This document shows, piece after piece, positions 1 through 7,798 of a DNA stretch of 51,869 nt. Made by a program: the position numbers and the translations under genes. Position 1 is the stretch's first letter. Each line of letters begins with the position of its first letter. This stretch comes from a virus. The notes under the pieces are model-generated. The model was not told the DNA's origin, searched no databases, and was given only the letters and a program-made list of their open reading frames with translations. The DNA lies in IMG/VR virus record IMGVR_UViG_3300044961_000057, positions 1 to 51,869 of that record. The stretch is one strand, 5' to 3'.

Positions 1-143
1 CAACGTGTCTTTCGGTTGCGTCGAAGACTTTCTGACCGTGCTCAATAGCATTCTCGGCGGCAACTATTGGGATCGCCCCTTCGCGATCGACGCGAACGAT
101 ACGTTCACGGGCCCGTCAGGAGCGAAGGGCGGCGATCAGGTTC
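1..143. repeat. Terminal direct repeat, left copy
   Basis: These 143 bases recur at 51727-51869 with one difference (T at 17, C at 51743). The repeat lies inside a coding frame that continues through the junction, so it marks circularity or terminal redundancy of the assembly and not an inserted element. The mismatch changes one codon (Cys TGC here, Arg CGC in the right copy), which points to a sequencing error or a minor variant. Confidence 0.95.
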
Positions 144-367
144 TCTTCGTCGAAGACGTTGGCGCACCGTACCCGCCCAGCGACCCGCCGAGTCAAGCGA
201 AGGTCGAAGAGGCGCTAGGGTTTCTGAAAGTGATCGCTCCCGCTGGCTCGCGTGTGATTCTCGCGACCGTGATCGATCCGGCGCTAGGCGCGAACGTTTT
301 CCGCCTGGATAGCGGCGGATCTTCTCTTGACGTTGGATACTTCTACAGCGCGTTCGATCGCGTGTGA
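2..367 (+). CDS. Baseplate protein, DUF2612-like (3' part, continues from 51449)
   Basis: This is the C-terminal part of a gene whose start is at 51449. Joining the ends through the 143-bp repeat gives one frame of 214 codons. The joined N-terminal half has the pattern LDRIGEIV...GLRDDAETR...GRVEDFLTVLN, which resembles the DUF2612 family of phage baseplate or tail-end proteins. It follows baseplate J, the position of the protein that closes the baseplate wedge. There is a GTG at 5, but no ribosome site precedes it, so it is probably not a start. The fibre gene follows at 380. Function is inferred from family resemblance and position. Confidence 0.8.
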   Translation, partial: NVSFGCVEDFLTVLNSILGGNYWDRPFAIDANDTFTGPSGAKGGDQVLFVEDVGAPYPPSDPPSQAKVEEALGFLKVIAPAGSRVILATVIDPALGANVFRLDSGGSSLDVGYFYSAFDRV

Positions 368-379
368 GGTTTTGAAACA

Positions 380-1765
380 ATGGCTCAACCTTCGCAAACT
401 CCCGACTGGAACACGGGCGGCTCGAACCGCACCGACCCGCCGAGCGGTCAGAAGATCTCGGGTTGGACGGTCAACCAAACCCCGCCCTCGTCGTATTTCA
501 ATTGGTGGATGAACCTCGTTTATCAATGGGTTCTCTACCTGAAGAACCTCACGACCGAAGCTCTCACTTGGGGCGCGTTTCAGACGTTCAACGCGGCTCT
601 TCGCGGGTTCGGAACCAACTTGAACCCCGGCGTTCGCGGTGACTCGGGCGGCTCGGGTTTCGCTGGCGTGCGCGGGCACTCGGTGTTCACGGGCGTCGGT
701 GAACACGGCGTTCTCGGCACGCACCAAACGACCGGAACCGGCGTGAAGGGTGAGACCGCGACCGGGATCGGTGCTCACGGTGACGCGTCGGGCTCGGGCG
801 CGGGTGTGAAGGGCTCGAGCAACACCGGCCTCGGCGTCTACGCAACTTCGAACTCGGGAATCGCTTTGTCGGCCGCGAGCACCTCGAACATTGGTGCGGT
901 CTTGACGGGTGGAACGATCGCTTTGTCGGTCGGAAACCAACCGGGCTCGGGCGGTGATTCTTTCCCGGCCGTTGCTGCTTACGGCTCTTCGCCGAATTCG
1001 CTCTATCCCGGCAAGCCCGCGATCTCCGCATTTGGCGGCGGTATTGACGATCCCGCCGACGCTCAAGTCACGGCCTCGGCCTCGGCGATCCTGGCGCAAG
1101 GCGGCAACGCCTACGGCAACGATTCGATCGCACCGGCAATCGCCAACCAAAACGCGGGGCACGGTGTCGTTGCTCGCGGCGGCGCGACGCAAGGTGAGTT
1201 CAACGACGGTCGACCGGGAACCGGCGTCATTGCCTACGGCGGCGATCAGATCGACCTGGCGTTCAACGATACGATTGGCGGCGTGGGTCTCAAGGCGGTT
1301 GCTGGTACGGGCGCGGGTGGGCGCGGCAACGCGATCGAGGCCGACGGCGTGATCGAGGTCAACGACAAGATCAGACTCACGGGCTCAAGCCTTGCCGCTT
1401 CCGTCGGTCAGACGAACGAAATCTCACCCGGTCTCGTCGTGAAGGCATGGGCTCGAATTCGAATCTCGAGCGGAACCTACACGCTTCAAGCGGGTCAGAA
1501 CGTGACGAGCGTTGTCGCGGGCGGTTCGCCGACGACGGGTCAGTTCAAGATCAACCTTGCGGCCGCCATTCCGCGCGCGTCGCGTTGTATCATTGTTCAC
1601 TCTGACGTGCCCTCGCACGCGGCGCACGCCTACGACGACACGGCGGTGCTCGGTGCCTCGAACACGGTCGTTACGTTCGAGGTCGTCGACCGGCTCTTGA
1701 CTTCGACGATCAACCTCACCACGAACACCGTGCGGTTGCACGTCATGATCCTCGGGATCCAGTGA
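380..1765 (+). CDS. Putative tail fibre protein
   Basis: A 461-aa protein. Residues 1-60 carry the pattern common at the head of phage fibre proteins: a Pro/Gly-rich start, then KISGWTVNQTPPSSYFNWWMN and an aromatic stretch ending YQWVLYLKN. This part probably anchors to the baseplate. The middle is Gly/Ser/Thr-rich with short beta-type repeats (GVRG, GVGEHG, GVKGETATG), as expected of a trimeric fibre shaft. The last ~120 residues look globular and may form the tip. It lies directly downstream of the baseplate genes. Receptor specificity cannot be read from the sequence. Confidence 0.7.
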   Translation: MAQPSQTPDWNTGGSNRTDPPSGQKISGWTVNQTPPSSYFNWWMNLVYQWVLYLKNLTTEALTWGAFQTFNAALRGFGTNLNPGVRGDSGGSGFAGVRGHSVFTGVGEHGVLGTHQTTGTGVKGETATGIGAHGDASGSGAGVKGSSNTGLGVYATSNSGIALSAASTSNIGAVLTGGTIALSVGNQPGSGGDSFPAVAAYGSSPNSLYPGKPAISAFGGGIDDPADAQVTASASAILAQGGNAYGNDSIAPAIANQNAGHGVVARGGATQGEFNDGRPGTGVIAYGGDQIDLAFNDTIGGVGLKAVAGTGAGGRGNAIEADGVIEVNDKIRLTGSSLAASVGQTNEISPGLVVKAWARIRISSGTYTLQAGQNVTSVVAGGSPTTGQFKINLAAAIPRASRCIIVHSDVPSHAAHAYDDTAVLGASNTVVTFEVVDRLLTSTINLTTNTVRLHVMILGIQ

Positions 1766-1771
1766 GGCGAC

Positions 1772-2086
1772 ATGATCCCTACTCTTCTCGCTCAAGTCGA
1801 CCCGAGCACCGTCGCAAACGGGCTCTCGAAAGACCTGAACACGGCGCTCGCGTGGGGCCTGGCTCTCGCGCTTCTCGCGATCGCCTACCTCTTCAAGAGC
1901 CAAAACGACGAGCGTAAGGAATACGCGAAGGCGCTCGAAGCGGCTCAAACGAAGCTTGTTGAGACGATTCGAGCGGACGCGAAAGAGCAGCGCGAGATCC
2001 TTTCGCAGATCGTGCCGCTCTCAACGAAGTTGACCGAGGGTCTCGAGATCCTCGAGCGTGTAACCGACACGCTCACGAGGGAATGA
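1772..2086 (+). CDS. Small membrane protein with coiled coil, holin candidate
   Basis: A 104-aa protein with one clear hydrophobic segment at about residues 26-43 (ALAWGLALALLAIAYLF), followed by a charged helical region rich in Glu, Lys and Gln with coiled-coil character. GAGGCGAC just before ATG 1772 is a plausible ribosome site. It opens a compact cluster with a DUF5675 protein and another membrane-anchored protein, so a holin or antiholin role is reasonable. A single membrane span and soluble tail are compatible with several phage membrane proteins, so the role is inferred from position. Confidence 0.5.
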   Translation: MIPTLLAQVDPSTVANGLSKDLNTALAWGLALALLAIAYLFKSQNDERKEYAKALEAAQTKLVETIRADAKEQREILSQIVPLSTKLTEGLEILERVTDTLTRE

Positions 2087-2286
2087 CCATGTTTCGAAAG
2101 AAACCAGCGGTTCATGTCGACACCGTGCAAGCCGAAGCCGAGCGCGCGCAAGTTCGCAAGGCATTCGAAGCCATGCGAGCCGAACTCGATCAGACGACGA
2201 CTCGAGCCGACGCCGTGCTCGAGCGGCTCAAGACGCGGGCGCACCTCTCACAAGAGCCGAAGTTGAAGCTCGTCAAGGTGAAGTGA
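2083..2286 (+). CDS. Small charged helical protein
   Basis: A 67-aa protein, rich in Arg, Glu, Ala and Lys, predicted to be mostly helical with no membrane segment. It overlaps the preceding gene by 4 nt (ATGA) and the next by 1 nt (TGATG), so it is translationally coupled in the lysis-like cluster. ATG 2089 is an alternative start two codons later. No family is recognised. Confidence 0.6.
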   Translation: MTMFRKKPAVHVDTVQAEAERAQVRKAFEAMRAELDQTTTRADAVLERLKTRAHLSQEPKLKLVKVK

Positions 2287-2696
2287 TGAAACTCGAACTC
2301 AAACGAAAATGGTTCACCGACAAGAGCACGATCGGCGAACTCTACGTGAACGGCGTCTTCGAGTGTTTCGTGCTCGAGGATCGCGTGCGCGAAGTGAAGA
2401 TCCAGAATGAGACCGCGATCCCGGCCGGTCACTACGCGATCGACATGGCGACGAAGAGCCCGAAGTTCGGCCGAGTTCTTCCGCGACTCGTGAGCGTTCC
2501 CGGTTACACGGGCGTTCTGATCCACCCTGGCAACAATCCCGCCGACACGGCCGGTTGCCTCTTGCCCGGCATGATCCGCGAGACCGACCGAGTTCTTCAG
2601 TCGAAGATCGCGTTCGATCGGCTCTTTGCGAAGCTCGAGGTCGCGCACCTCAACCACGAAGCGATCTGGCTCACGATCACCAATGAAGCTCACTGA
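2286..2696 (+). CDS. DUF5675 family protein
   Basis: A 136-aa protein matching the DUF5675 pattern: an N-terminal strand region (KRKWFTDKSTIGELYVNG), FECFVLEDRVRE, IPAGHYAI, then VPGYTGVLIHPGNNPADTAGC. The His and Cys in IHPGN...GC are conserved in this family and loosely recall the His/Cys arrangement of L,D-transpeptidase-like enzymes, but no activity is established. ATG 2286 is chosen because it forms TGATG with the upstream stop; GTG 2283 is one codon earlier. It sits between a holin-like protein and a membrane-anchored protein, in the slot where an endolysin would be expected. Confidence 0.75.
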   Translation: MKLELKRKWFTDKSTIGELYVNGVFECFVLEDRVREVKIQNETAIPAGHYAIDMATKSPKFGRVLPRLVSVPGYTGVLIHPGNNPADTAGCLLPGMIRETDRVLQSKIAFDRLFAKLEVAHLNHEAIWLTITNEAH

Positions 2697-3204
2697 CCCG
2701 GCGTCACGTTGGCTCGTGTGGCCCGCGCTCTCTCTCGCGCTCGTTGCGGCGGCGGGCGCGGGGCGTTGGTTCGACCCTCCCACGATCACCGAGACGAAGA
2801 GCGACGTTCGGATCGTGACTCGTGAGGTCGTGCGTTGGAAGACCCGCGCAACGAAAGACACCTACGAGAAGCGAACGCCCGTTGCGATCGCTACACCCGA
2901 CGGCGGGATCACGATCGCGAACGTCGTCGAACGCTCAACGCGTGAGTTGACCTCGAGCGAGGGTGAGTCGAAGCGCGATGCGTTGACCGACTCGAAGAGC
3001 TACACGAAGAGCGGCGTCGACCTCTCGCGCTACCGCGTCGGCTTGCAAGTCGGCGCTACCTGGCGCGAGCCCGCCATTCCGATCGCGGGCCCTCTCGTCG
3101 TCGGTGCAACCGCCGAAGCGCGGATCGGGAACCTTCCGATCTGGCTCGGTGCATGGGGCGGCACGTACAACGCGGCCGGGATCTCACTGTCAGGGGAGTT
3201 CTGA
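2683..3204 (+). CDS. Membrane-anchored protein, possible spanin-like lysis protein
   Basis: A 173-aa protein. Residues ~9-25 (WLVWPALSLALVAAAGA) form a single N-terminal membrane span preceded by few charges, giving an N-in, C-out protein. The rest is charged and then beta-like, ending in glycine-rich strands (GLQVGATWREP, GATAEARIGNLPIWLG, GISLSGEF). Start ATG 2683 is chosen because the upstream extension has the Arg/Ser bias of an out-of-frame read; it overlaps the DUF5675 gene by 14 nt. Membrane topology and position suggest a Rz-like or unimolecular spanin-type protein, but there is no lipobox or second anchor. Confidence 0.5.
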   Translation: MKLTDPASRWLVWPALSLALVAAAGAGRWFDPPTITETKSDVRIVTREVVRWKTRATKDTYEKRTPVAIATPDGGITIANVVERSTRELTSSEGESKRDALTDSKSYTKSGVDLSRYRVGLQVGATWREPAIPIAGPLVVGATAEARIGNLPIWLGAWGGTYNAAGISLSGEF

Positions 3205-3206
3205 AC

Positions 3207-4397
3207 ATGACCGAAGCAAAGAAGCGTTGCCCGATCTGCACTCGAGATCGGGCACTCGACGAATTCGCTCGCAACCCTTCACGAACCGACGGCCGAGACG
3301 GGTATTGCAAGCCATGCAAAGCCGAGCGCGCCCGAGAGTATTCGGCGAAGCATCGCGAGAAGAACGCACCCGAGCCCGTCGACCCGCTCAAGGCGGCTCA
3401 ACAACGACACGCCGAACGCGTCGCGACCTCGAGCTTGAAAGCCGAGCACGCGGCGTTGCTCGAGGAAAACAAGAGGCTCAAATGGTCGCTCGAGGTCGCG
3501 GCGCACATGAACGCGAACGCTCGAGCGGCCGAGATTCACCGCGCCGTTCCGACGAAGGGCGAAGCGGTTGCGTGCATGATCGCGAGTGATTGGCACGTCG
3601 AAGAGCCCGTTCAAGCCGACAAGGTTCACGGGCTCAACGAGTTCGACCTGGCGATCGCCGAGAAGCGGGCTCACGCGTTCTTCGCGAACGGGTTGCGCCT
3701 GGCCGAGATCATGGCGCGCGAAGTGAAGATCGAGACGCTCTTTCTCGGTCTTCTCGGCGACTTCTTCTCGGGTCACATTCACGAAGAGTTGCGAGAGAGC
3801 AACTTGCTTGCCCCCGGTGAAGCGGCTCACTTCGTTCTGAACACGCTCGCGAGCGGGATCGAATTCCTCATTCGCGAGAGCAAGTTTCAGATCGAGATCG
3901 ATGCGTTGCCCGGCAATCACGGGCGAATGACCGTCAAGCCGAGAATTCAGAACGCGACTGAAACGAGCCTCGAGACGTTCATGTTTCACTCGCTGGCGTT
4001 CCGCTTCGCTGGCAACCCTCGCGTGAACTTCCGCGTCGCGAACTCGAAGATCGTTTACCGTCGATTCTTCGAGCGCTTCAACATGCGCCTCTTGCACGGC
4101 GACGACGTGAAGTTCGGCGGCGGCGTCGGCGGCGTCACGATCCCGATTCGAAAGAAGCTCGCGCCCTGGGATAAGGCGATCCGCGCCGACCTGACGGTCA
4201 TGGGTCACTTTCACCAACTTCTAGACGGCGGCGATTTCATCGTGAACGGCTCGTTGATTGGTTACAACGAGTTCGCTCAAGCGATCGGCGCGAGCCCTGA
4301 AGAAGCGCGGCAAGCGTTCTTTTTGATCCACAATCGGAACGGCGGCGAGAAATCGATCACCGCGCCGATCTGGCTCGATCGGGCTCACGGTCGCTGA
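3207..4397 (+). CDS. Zinc-ribbon plus calcineurin-like metallophosphoesterase
   Basis: A 396-aa protein with two parts. Residues 8-37 hold a CxxC...CxxC zinc ribbon (C8, C11, C34, C37) like those heading phage HNH and endonuclease VII-type proteins. Residues ~60-105 form a charged linker. Residues ~120-340 carry the metallophosphoesterase motifs in order: SDWH (D128, H130), LLGDF (D185), PGNHGR (N237, H238), LLHGDD (H297) and GHFH (H334, H336). The metal site looks complete, so it is probably an active nuclease or phosphodiesterase, with the ribbon perhaps binding DNA. ATG 3207 follows the previous stop by 2 nt and has GGGGAG upstream. It is the last plus-strand gene before the convergent operon. 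Confidence 0.85.
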   Translation: MTEAKKRCPICTRDRALDEFARNPSRTDGRDGYCKPCKAERAREYSAKHREKNAPEPVDPLKAAQQRHAERVATSSLKAEHAALLEENKRLKWSLEVAAHMNANARAAEIHRAVPTKGEAVACMIASDWHVEEPVQADKVHGLNEFDLAIAEKRAHAFFANGLRLAEIMAREVKIETLFLGLLGDFFSGHIHEELRESNLLAPGEAAHFVLNTLASGIEFLIRESKFQIEIDALPGNHGRMTVKPRIQNATETSLETFMFHSLAFRFAGNPRVNFRVANSKIVYRRFFERFNMRLLHGDDVKFGGGVGGVTIPIRKKLAPWDKAIRADLTVMGHFHQLLDGGDFIVNGSLIGYNEFAQAIGASPEEARQAFFLIHNRNGGEKSITAPIWLDRAHGR

Positions 4398-4401
4398 AAA
4401 G

Positions 4402-4436
4402 ACAAGAGCCCCTCGATCTAATCGAGAGGCTCTTGT
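4402..4436. terminator. Convergent intrinsic terminator
   Basis: A perfect 9-bp stem (ACAAGAGCC/GGCTCTTGT) with a 5-bp extension and the 5-nt loop TCTAA lies between two convergent genes. The T-run CTTTTC follows the stem on the minus-strand transcript, so it best terminates the long leftward operon. It may also stop rightward transcription of the phosphoesterase gene. Confidence 0.8.
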
Positions 4437-4481
4437 GCGCTCGCGCACGGTGGGAGGGGGAAACCGAACGCGGCGACTTGA

Positions 4482-4910
4482 TCAGCCGAGCGTGTAGACG
4501 TTCGGGCGGCGGCCGGTCGAACCGTCGGCCTTGCGAATCGTCGTCTTCACGCCCGAGAGCTTCGCGACCTGGCGCTTCACGGCGATCGCCGAGCGCTTGA
4601 AGATCTTCGCGAGTTCTTTCGCGGTGTGCGGCCGCTTCTTCAGAAGAGCGGTGAGCTTCTCGGTCGTGATCGCCGACTCGACGCCGAACTTGCGATCGGC
4701 CTTCTTCGCCTTCGCGGGCTTGCTCTTCTTCGCGGCGGGCTTCTTCGCCTTCGCGGGCTTGCTCTTCTTCGCGGCGACCTTCTTCGGCTTCACGTCGGCG
4801 ACCTTCGCGGTCGTCTTCGCGGGCTTGTTCCCGCCGACCGTGCCGTTCTTCAACGCGGTCGCGAGTTCGCTCGAGGTCATGTCTTCAGGGCTCTTCGTCG
4901 TCGTGTCCAT
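4482..4910 (-). CDS. Histone H1-like Lys/Ala-rich DNA-binding protein with wHTH
   Basis: A 142-aa protein. Residues ~32-80 are a Lys/Ala/Pro-rich tail with a tandem repeat (AAKKSKPAKAKKP), like bacterial histone H1-like proteins. Residues ~85-142 look like a small winged helix (ITTEKLTALLKKRPHTAKEL, IFKRSAIAVKRQVAKL, then a basic hairpin). ATG 4910 is preferred over the longer frame because the extension overlaps the upstream gene and is Arg/Ser-rich shadow sequence. It is the last gene of the leftward operon and overlaps its neighbour by 26 nt. A role in DNA compaction or gene silencing is inferred. Confidence 0.75.
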   Translation of the reverse strand: MDTTTKSPEDMTSSELATALKNGTVGGNKPAKTTAKVADVKPKKVAAKKSKPAKAKKPAAKKSKPAKAKKADRKFGVESAITTEKLTALLKKRPHTAKELAKIFKRSAIAVKRQVAKLSGVKTTIRKADGSTGRRPNVYTLG

Positions 4911-5310
4911 TTTGGGGCCTTTCGTTTGTGTTCGGCGTTTCCGCGCCGAGCGGTTTCGCAACATTGCCAGAATCGAAACCCTCGGGCAAGGGCTCTCTCG
5001 GATCGAGTTCGACGGGCAACGAATCCTCGGGCCCGACGTACCCTTTGATCGCCTCGAACTTGAACTCACCCTTGGCGAAATCCCAGGTCGTTTCAAACCC
5101 GAGCTTTCGGAAGGCTTCGCGAGTGATCATGAACGGCAAGAGGCCGAGCTTCGGCCCGCGCGCCACGCCGATCGGCGCAAGGTGCCCGTTGAAGAGATAG
5201 GTCGCCTCGAGCCCGATCCCTTTCTCGGTCGTATCGAGGCGGGTGAACTTCGCGTCAGGAAACACCTTGCGAAGCACCTTGAGACACTTCTTTTCGTTTG
5301 GGAAGTTCAC
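4885..5310 (-). CDS. Hypothetical protein
   Basis: An acidic protein of 141 aa with no recognised family. The first ~100 residues look globular (KVLRKVFPDAKFTRLDTTEK, FNGHLAPIGVARGPKLGLLP), and the last ~35 are disordered, rich in Pro, Glu and Asp. GTG 5310 forms a GTGA overlap with the dNMP kinase stop, the usual junction in this operon; a GTG three codons upstream (5319) is an alternative. Coupling to the nucleotide kinase gives no clear functional hint. Confidence 0.65.
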   Translation of the reverse strand: MNFPNEKKCLKVLRKVFPDAKFTRLDTTEKGIGLEATYLFNGHLAPIGVARGPKLGLLPFMITREAFRKLGFETTWDFAKGEFKFEAIKGYVGPEDSLPVELDPREPLPEGFDSGNVAKPLGAETPNTNERPQNGHDDEEP

Positions 5311-6062
5311 CCGATCCACCCGAACCCTTCGATCATGTCGCGCACGTCGACCTCGAGCTTCGCGAGCCCGAGCGATTTCTTGTTGTTGATCACCGCGTGG
5401 AATCGACCGGGTGAGATCCCGATCAAGCCGCGTTCGCTGGCGTGTTGAACAATCGGGATCGGCTCGCTCTCGGTGTCGATCACGCGCACGATGCGCGCGC
5501 CCGAGCGCTCGAAGATCTCGACCTCATTCGCGAACCGGCCGTCGGTGATCACCGTGACCGCTTCGGTGTTCTTCCTGGCCCGCTCGAGCGCGATGTTCGC
5601 CCACACGTCAGGCCCGAACACCGTGCGACCGAGATCGGTTCCCAAGGTTTGCAGAACGCGGCGCGGCGAGAACTCGAACGCACGGTTCGCGAACGCGCCT
5701 TTCTCGAGCATCGTGAACGGGCTCAAGCTCTCGAACCAAGCGATCACCGCATCACCCGGCGCGGGGCGCTTCGCGGCTCGAGCCCATTCCCGAACGAACG
5801 TCGCGCCGACGTTCCAAAGCCGCTCGCGACTCTGATCCCAATACGTGAGATCCGAACCTCGAGGGTCGACCTTGTTTCGTTCCTGACTTGAGCCCCAAAG
5901 TTGCGACTCGTTGAAAAGAAACACGGCGCGGGCGAACTCTTTGAGCGGCGCGGCGAGAGCCAGTCGCGCGACCTGACCGGGAAGCATGTTTTCGATCATG
6001 CTCGCGATCGTGTCTTTGCCCGATCCGGCCTGACCGCACAACAAGATCACTTTGCCGCTCAT
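5307..6062 (-). CDS. Deoxynucleoside monophosphate kinase
   Basis: A 251-aa protein with an N-terminal P-loop (GQAGSGKDT, residues 10-18). It resembles the T4 gp1-type dNMP kinases, which phosphorylate dNMPs to dNDPs in the cytoplasm to feed phage DNA synthesis. Supporting segments are LAAPLKEFAR (~35-45), RRVLQTLGTDLGR (~135-147, the LQ..GTD..R pattern of this family) and VITDGRFANEVE (~173-184). The length fits the family. It lies in an operon with MazG, an HD nucleotidase and DNA polymerase, consistent with control of the nucleotide pool. Confidence 0.85.
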   Translation of the reverse strand: MSGKVILLCGQAGSGKDTIASMIENMLPGQVARLALAAPLKEFARAVFLFNESQLWGSSQERNKVDPRGSDLTYWDQSRERLWNVGATFVREWARAAKRPAPGDAVIAWFESLSPFTMLEKGAFANRAFEFSPRRVLQTLGTDLGRTVFGPDVWANIALERARKNTEAVTVITDGRFANEVEIFERSGARIVRVIDTESEPIPIVQHASERGLIGISPGRFHAVINNKKSLGLAKLEVDVRDMIEGFGWIG

Positions 6063-6063
6063 G

Positions 6064-6348
6064 TCACTTCACCGAGGGCCAGGAGAATTCACCCGCGTTC
6101 GTGCCCTCGCGAGCCGAGCCGATCCACGCGATCGGGGCGAGGATCAACGGCACGCGGTTCGCCTCGGGCTCCCATTGCACGACTTGCGGCATGTCGGCGC
6201 GCCCGTTGAGGAACGCGCCGAGGTTCGCGGTTCCGTCTTTGTTCACGGCGATCACGAGAGCGGGAACGATCTCGCCGACGCGATCCTTCGACATGGTTTC
6301 GCGCTCGGTGAGACGGAAGTGAACGATTCGGCCGACGGTGAGCTTCAT
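6064..6348 (-). CDS. Small beta-rich hypothetical protein
   Basis: A 94-aa protein with strand-like segments (LTVGRIVHFRL, IVPALVIAVNKDGTANLGAF, VVQWEPEANRV). Proteins that begin VGRIVHF and carry an 'a.VI.V..DGt.nL.vF' core are common in phages of GC-rich hosts, but their function is unknown. It overlaps the upstream wHTH gene by 4 nt (ATGA) and ends 1 nt before the dNMP kinase start. Confidence 0.7.
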   Translation of the reverse strand: MKLTVGRIVHFRLTERETMSKDRVGEIVPALVIAVNKDGTANLGAFLNGRADMPQVVQWEPEANRVPLILAPIAWIGSAREGTNAGEFSWPSVK

Positions 6349-6575
6349 TGTTTGACCTCGTAGGTTTTCGACATGGGGCCACGCTTACCGGCGCGGCGGC
6401 GGTTGGTCTCGAGCTTGAGACCGAGATCGGTCGTGAGCCGAGCGAGCCACGCGAACGCGGTCGGCTTGCTCACCTTGAATCGTTCGCAGATCTCGCGAAC
6501 GGTGAAAGGCTTCTCTCGAAGAGCGTCGGCGAGACGCTCGAGATCGCTTTTGTTCAGGTCTTCCAAGTAGCTCAA
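6345..6575 (-). CDS. Small winged-helix DNA-binding protein (TTG start)
   Basis: A 76-aa protein with a helix-turn-helix pattern: SDLERLADALREKPFTVREI, then ERFKVSKPTAFAWLARLTTD, then a basic wing and tail (NRRRAGKRGPMSKTYEVKQ). No ATG precedes the conserved region. TTG 6575 is chosen because it forms TTGA with the RuvC stop and has GAGGA at ribosome-site distance. It may act as a small regulator. The overlap couples it to the resolvase gene. Confidence 0.7.
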   Translation of the reverse strand: MSYLEDLNKSDLERLADALREKPFTVREICERFKVSKPTAFAWLARLTTDLGLKLETNRRRAGKRGPMSKTYEVKQ

Positions 6576-7171
6576 GAATTCCTCGACAAGACCTCTTCGG
6601 GGCTCGGCTCGTAGGTCACAACGGTTGCGCCAGGGTAAACACGATGCGGCTCGAGGCGCTCGAGATACTTCAGACCGATCCCGATCGCGTCGATCACGTT
6701 GTGTCGCAAGCTCTTCGGCGTCGGCTCGATTCGGCTCGCTTCGCCTTTCGAAAGTCGGGCCTCGATTCGGCGAATCATCGTGTCGCCGTCGATCGTGCCC
6801 TTCCAGTCTCGCGGGAAGTAGCGAACACGAACCTCGGCCGCAACGACCGAGCACGCGAGCGCGTAGGCTACGCCAGCGAGAGCAATCAGATCGTTCTGAT
6901 CGCCTTTCTGGCGCGCGGCCGGGTACACGCGCGGGATCTCGACAACGACGACACGAACGCGCCGAGCGTCGACGTTGAGCCAGCGGTGAAGCGCTTCGCA
7001 CGCGGCGAATGCGACGGCCGGATCGTTGTCGCTCTTGATCGGGTTGCGGATCAAGGCCGCTCGGCCGAGCGAATTGTTCACGTCGAAATCGTCAAGAGGG
7101 TGAAGGTCGGCCTCTTGCGAGAAGAGAGCCGCGCCGAAGTGACGCACGCCAGGATCGATCGAAAGAATCAC
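6572..7171 (-). CDS. RuvC-like Holliday junction resolvase
   Basis: A 199-aa protein with an RNase H-like fold. It begins with the strand motif ILSIDPGVRHFG (catalytic D6), followed by VVVVEIPRVYP (E78) and HNVIDAIGIG (H157, D161). These are the acidic positions of the RuvC active site, in the right order and spacing. It would resolve branched DNA during replication, recombination or before packaging. The start is GTG 7171, forming GTGA with the HD-domain gene stop. Its length fits phage RuvC-like nucleases. Confidence 0.8.
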   Translation of the reverse strand: MILSIDPGVRHFGAALFSQEADLHPLDDFDVNNSLGRAALIRNPIKSDNDPAVAFAACEALHRWLNVDARRVRVVVVEIPRVYPAARQKGDQNDLIALAGVAYALACSVVAAEVRVRYFPRDWKGTIDGDTMIRRIEARLSKGEASRIEPTPKSLRHNVIDAIGIGLKYLERLEPHRVYPGATVVTYEPSPEEVLSRNS

Positions 7172-7773
7172 CCGAGCACCTTGTGAGCCGCGTCGCGGAA
7201 GTATTCGCGCAAGTCGTCGAAGCTCGTGCGATGAATGCCGAGGTCGGAATCAACGCGGCACCAAGCGTGCTCGAGCGCTTCGGTCACACCGAGCGGCGCG
7301 GTCGGCATGTTCCACGCGCGCGGCGGCGGCCCGAGAAGCAACCAACGTTCGACGTTGCACGACTCCACGTCGATCATGCGAACGGCGGCGAGTTCGTCGG
7401 CGTCGACGTTGATCGAGAAGCGCGCGCGAATGCGGTTGTCGATCTCGGCCTCGAGCTTTCGATATTCCTCGAACACGAACGTTCGCTTCACCGGGTTCGC
7501 AACGTCGTTGAGGAACGCTTCGCCGAAGTCGTGCGCCAGGGCCCAACGGCGCGCTTGCTCGCTCAAGCCGAGTTCACACGCGGCGTGCCACACGATCATT
7601 GAATGCTCGGCGACCGAGTAGAAACGTGAGGTGCGGCCCGTGTAGCGGCACAAGAAACCGAGCGCGTGCGTCACGTCGTCGATCTGAATTTGCTCGAGTT
7701 GCAGATCGAGCGGCGTGATCATCGGTGCCGACTCGGTGCCCTGGATCCATGCGTCTTTCGCGACTTGGTTCAC
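7168..7773 (-). CDS. HD-domain phosphohydrolase, YfbR-like 5'-nucleotidase
   Basis: A 201-aa protein with RYTGRTSRFYSVAEHS (H57), ALAHDFGEAFLNDV (H81, D82, E85, D90) and a PVKR stretch, the typical order of YfbR-type HD enzymes that dephosphorylate dNMPs. GTG 7773 is chosen because GAAAGG precedes it at proper spacing; the longer frame runs into the upstream gene. With the dNMP kinase and MazG it would tune phage nucleotide pools. Family assignment is strong; substrate is inferred. Confidence 0.8.
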   Translation of the reverse strand: MNQVAKDAWIQGTESAPMITPLDLQLEQIQIDDVTHALGFLCRYTGRTSRFYSVAEHSMIVWHAACELGLSEQARRWALAHDFGEAFLNDVANPVKRTFVFEEYRKLEAEIDNRIRARFSINVDADELAAVRMIDVESCNVERWLLLGPPPRAWNMPTAPLGVTEALEHAWCRVDSDLGIHRTSFDDLREYFRDAAHKVLG

Positions 7774-7798
7774 GTTGTGCCTTTCGATAGTTGACGGT

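Noticed and set aside
284-1192. Long minus-strand open frame opposite the fibre gene
   Set aside because: Very Arg-rich, low-similarity composition typical of the antisense shadow of a GC-rich gene; the plus-strand gene is clearly real.
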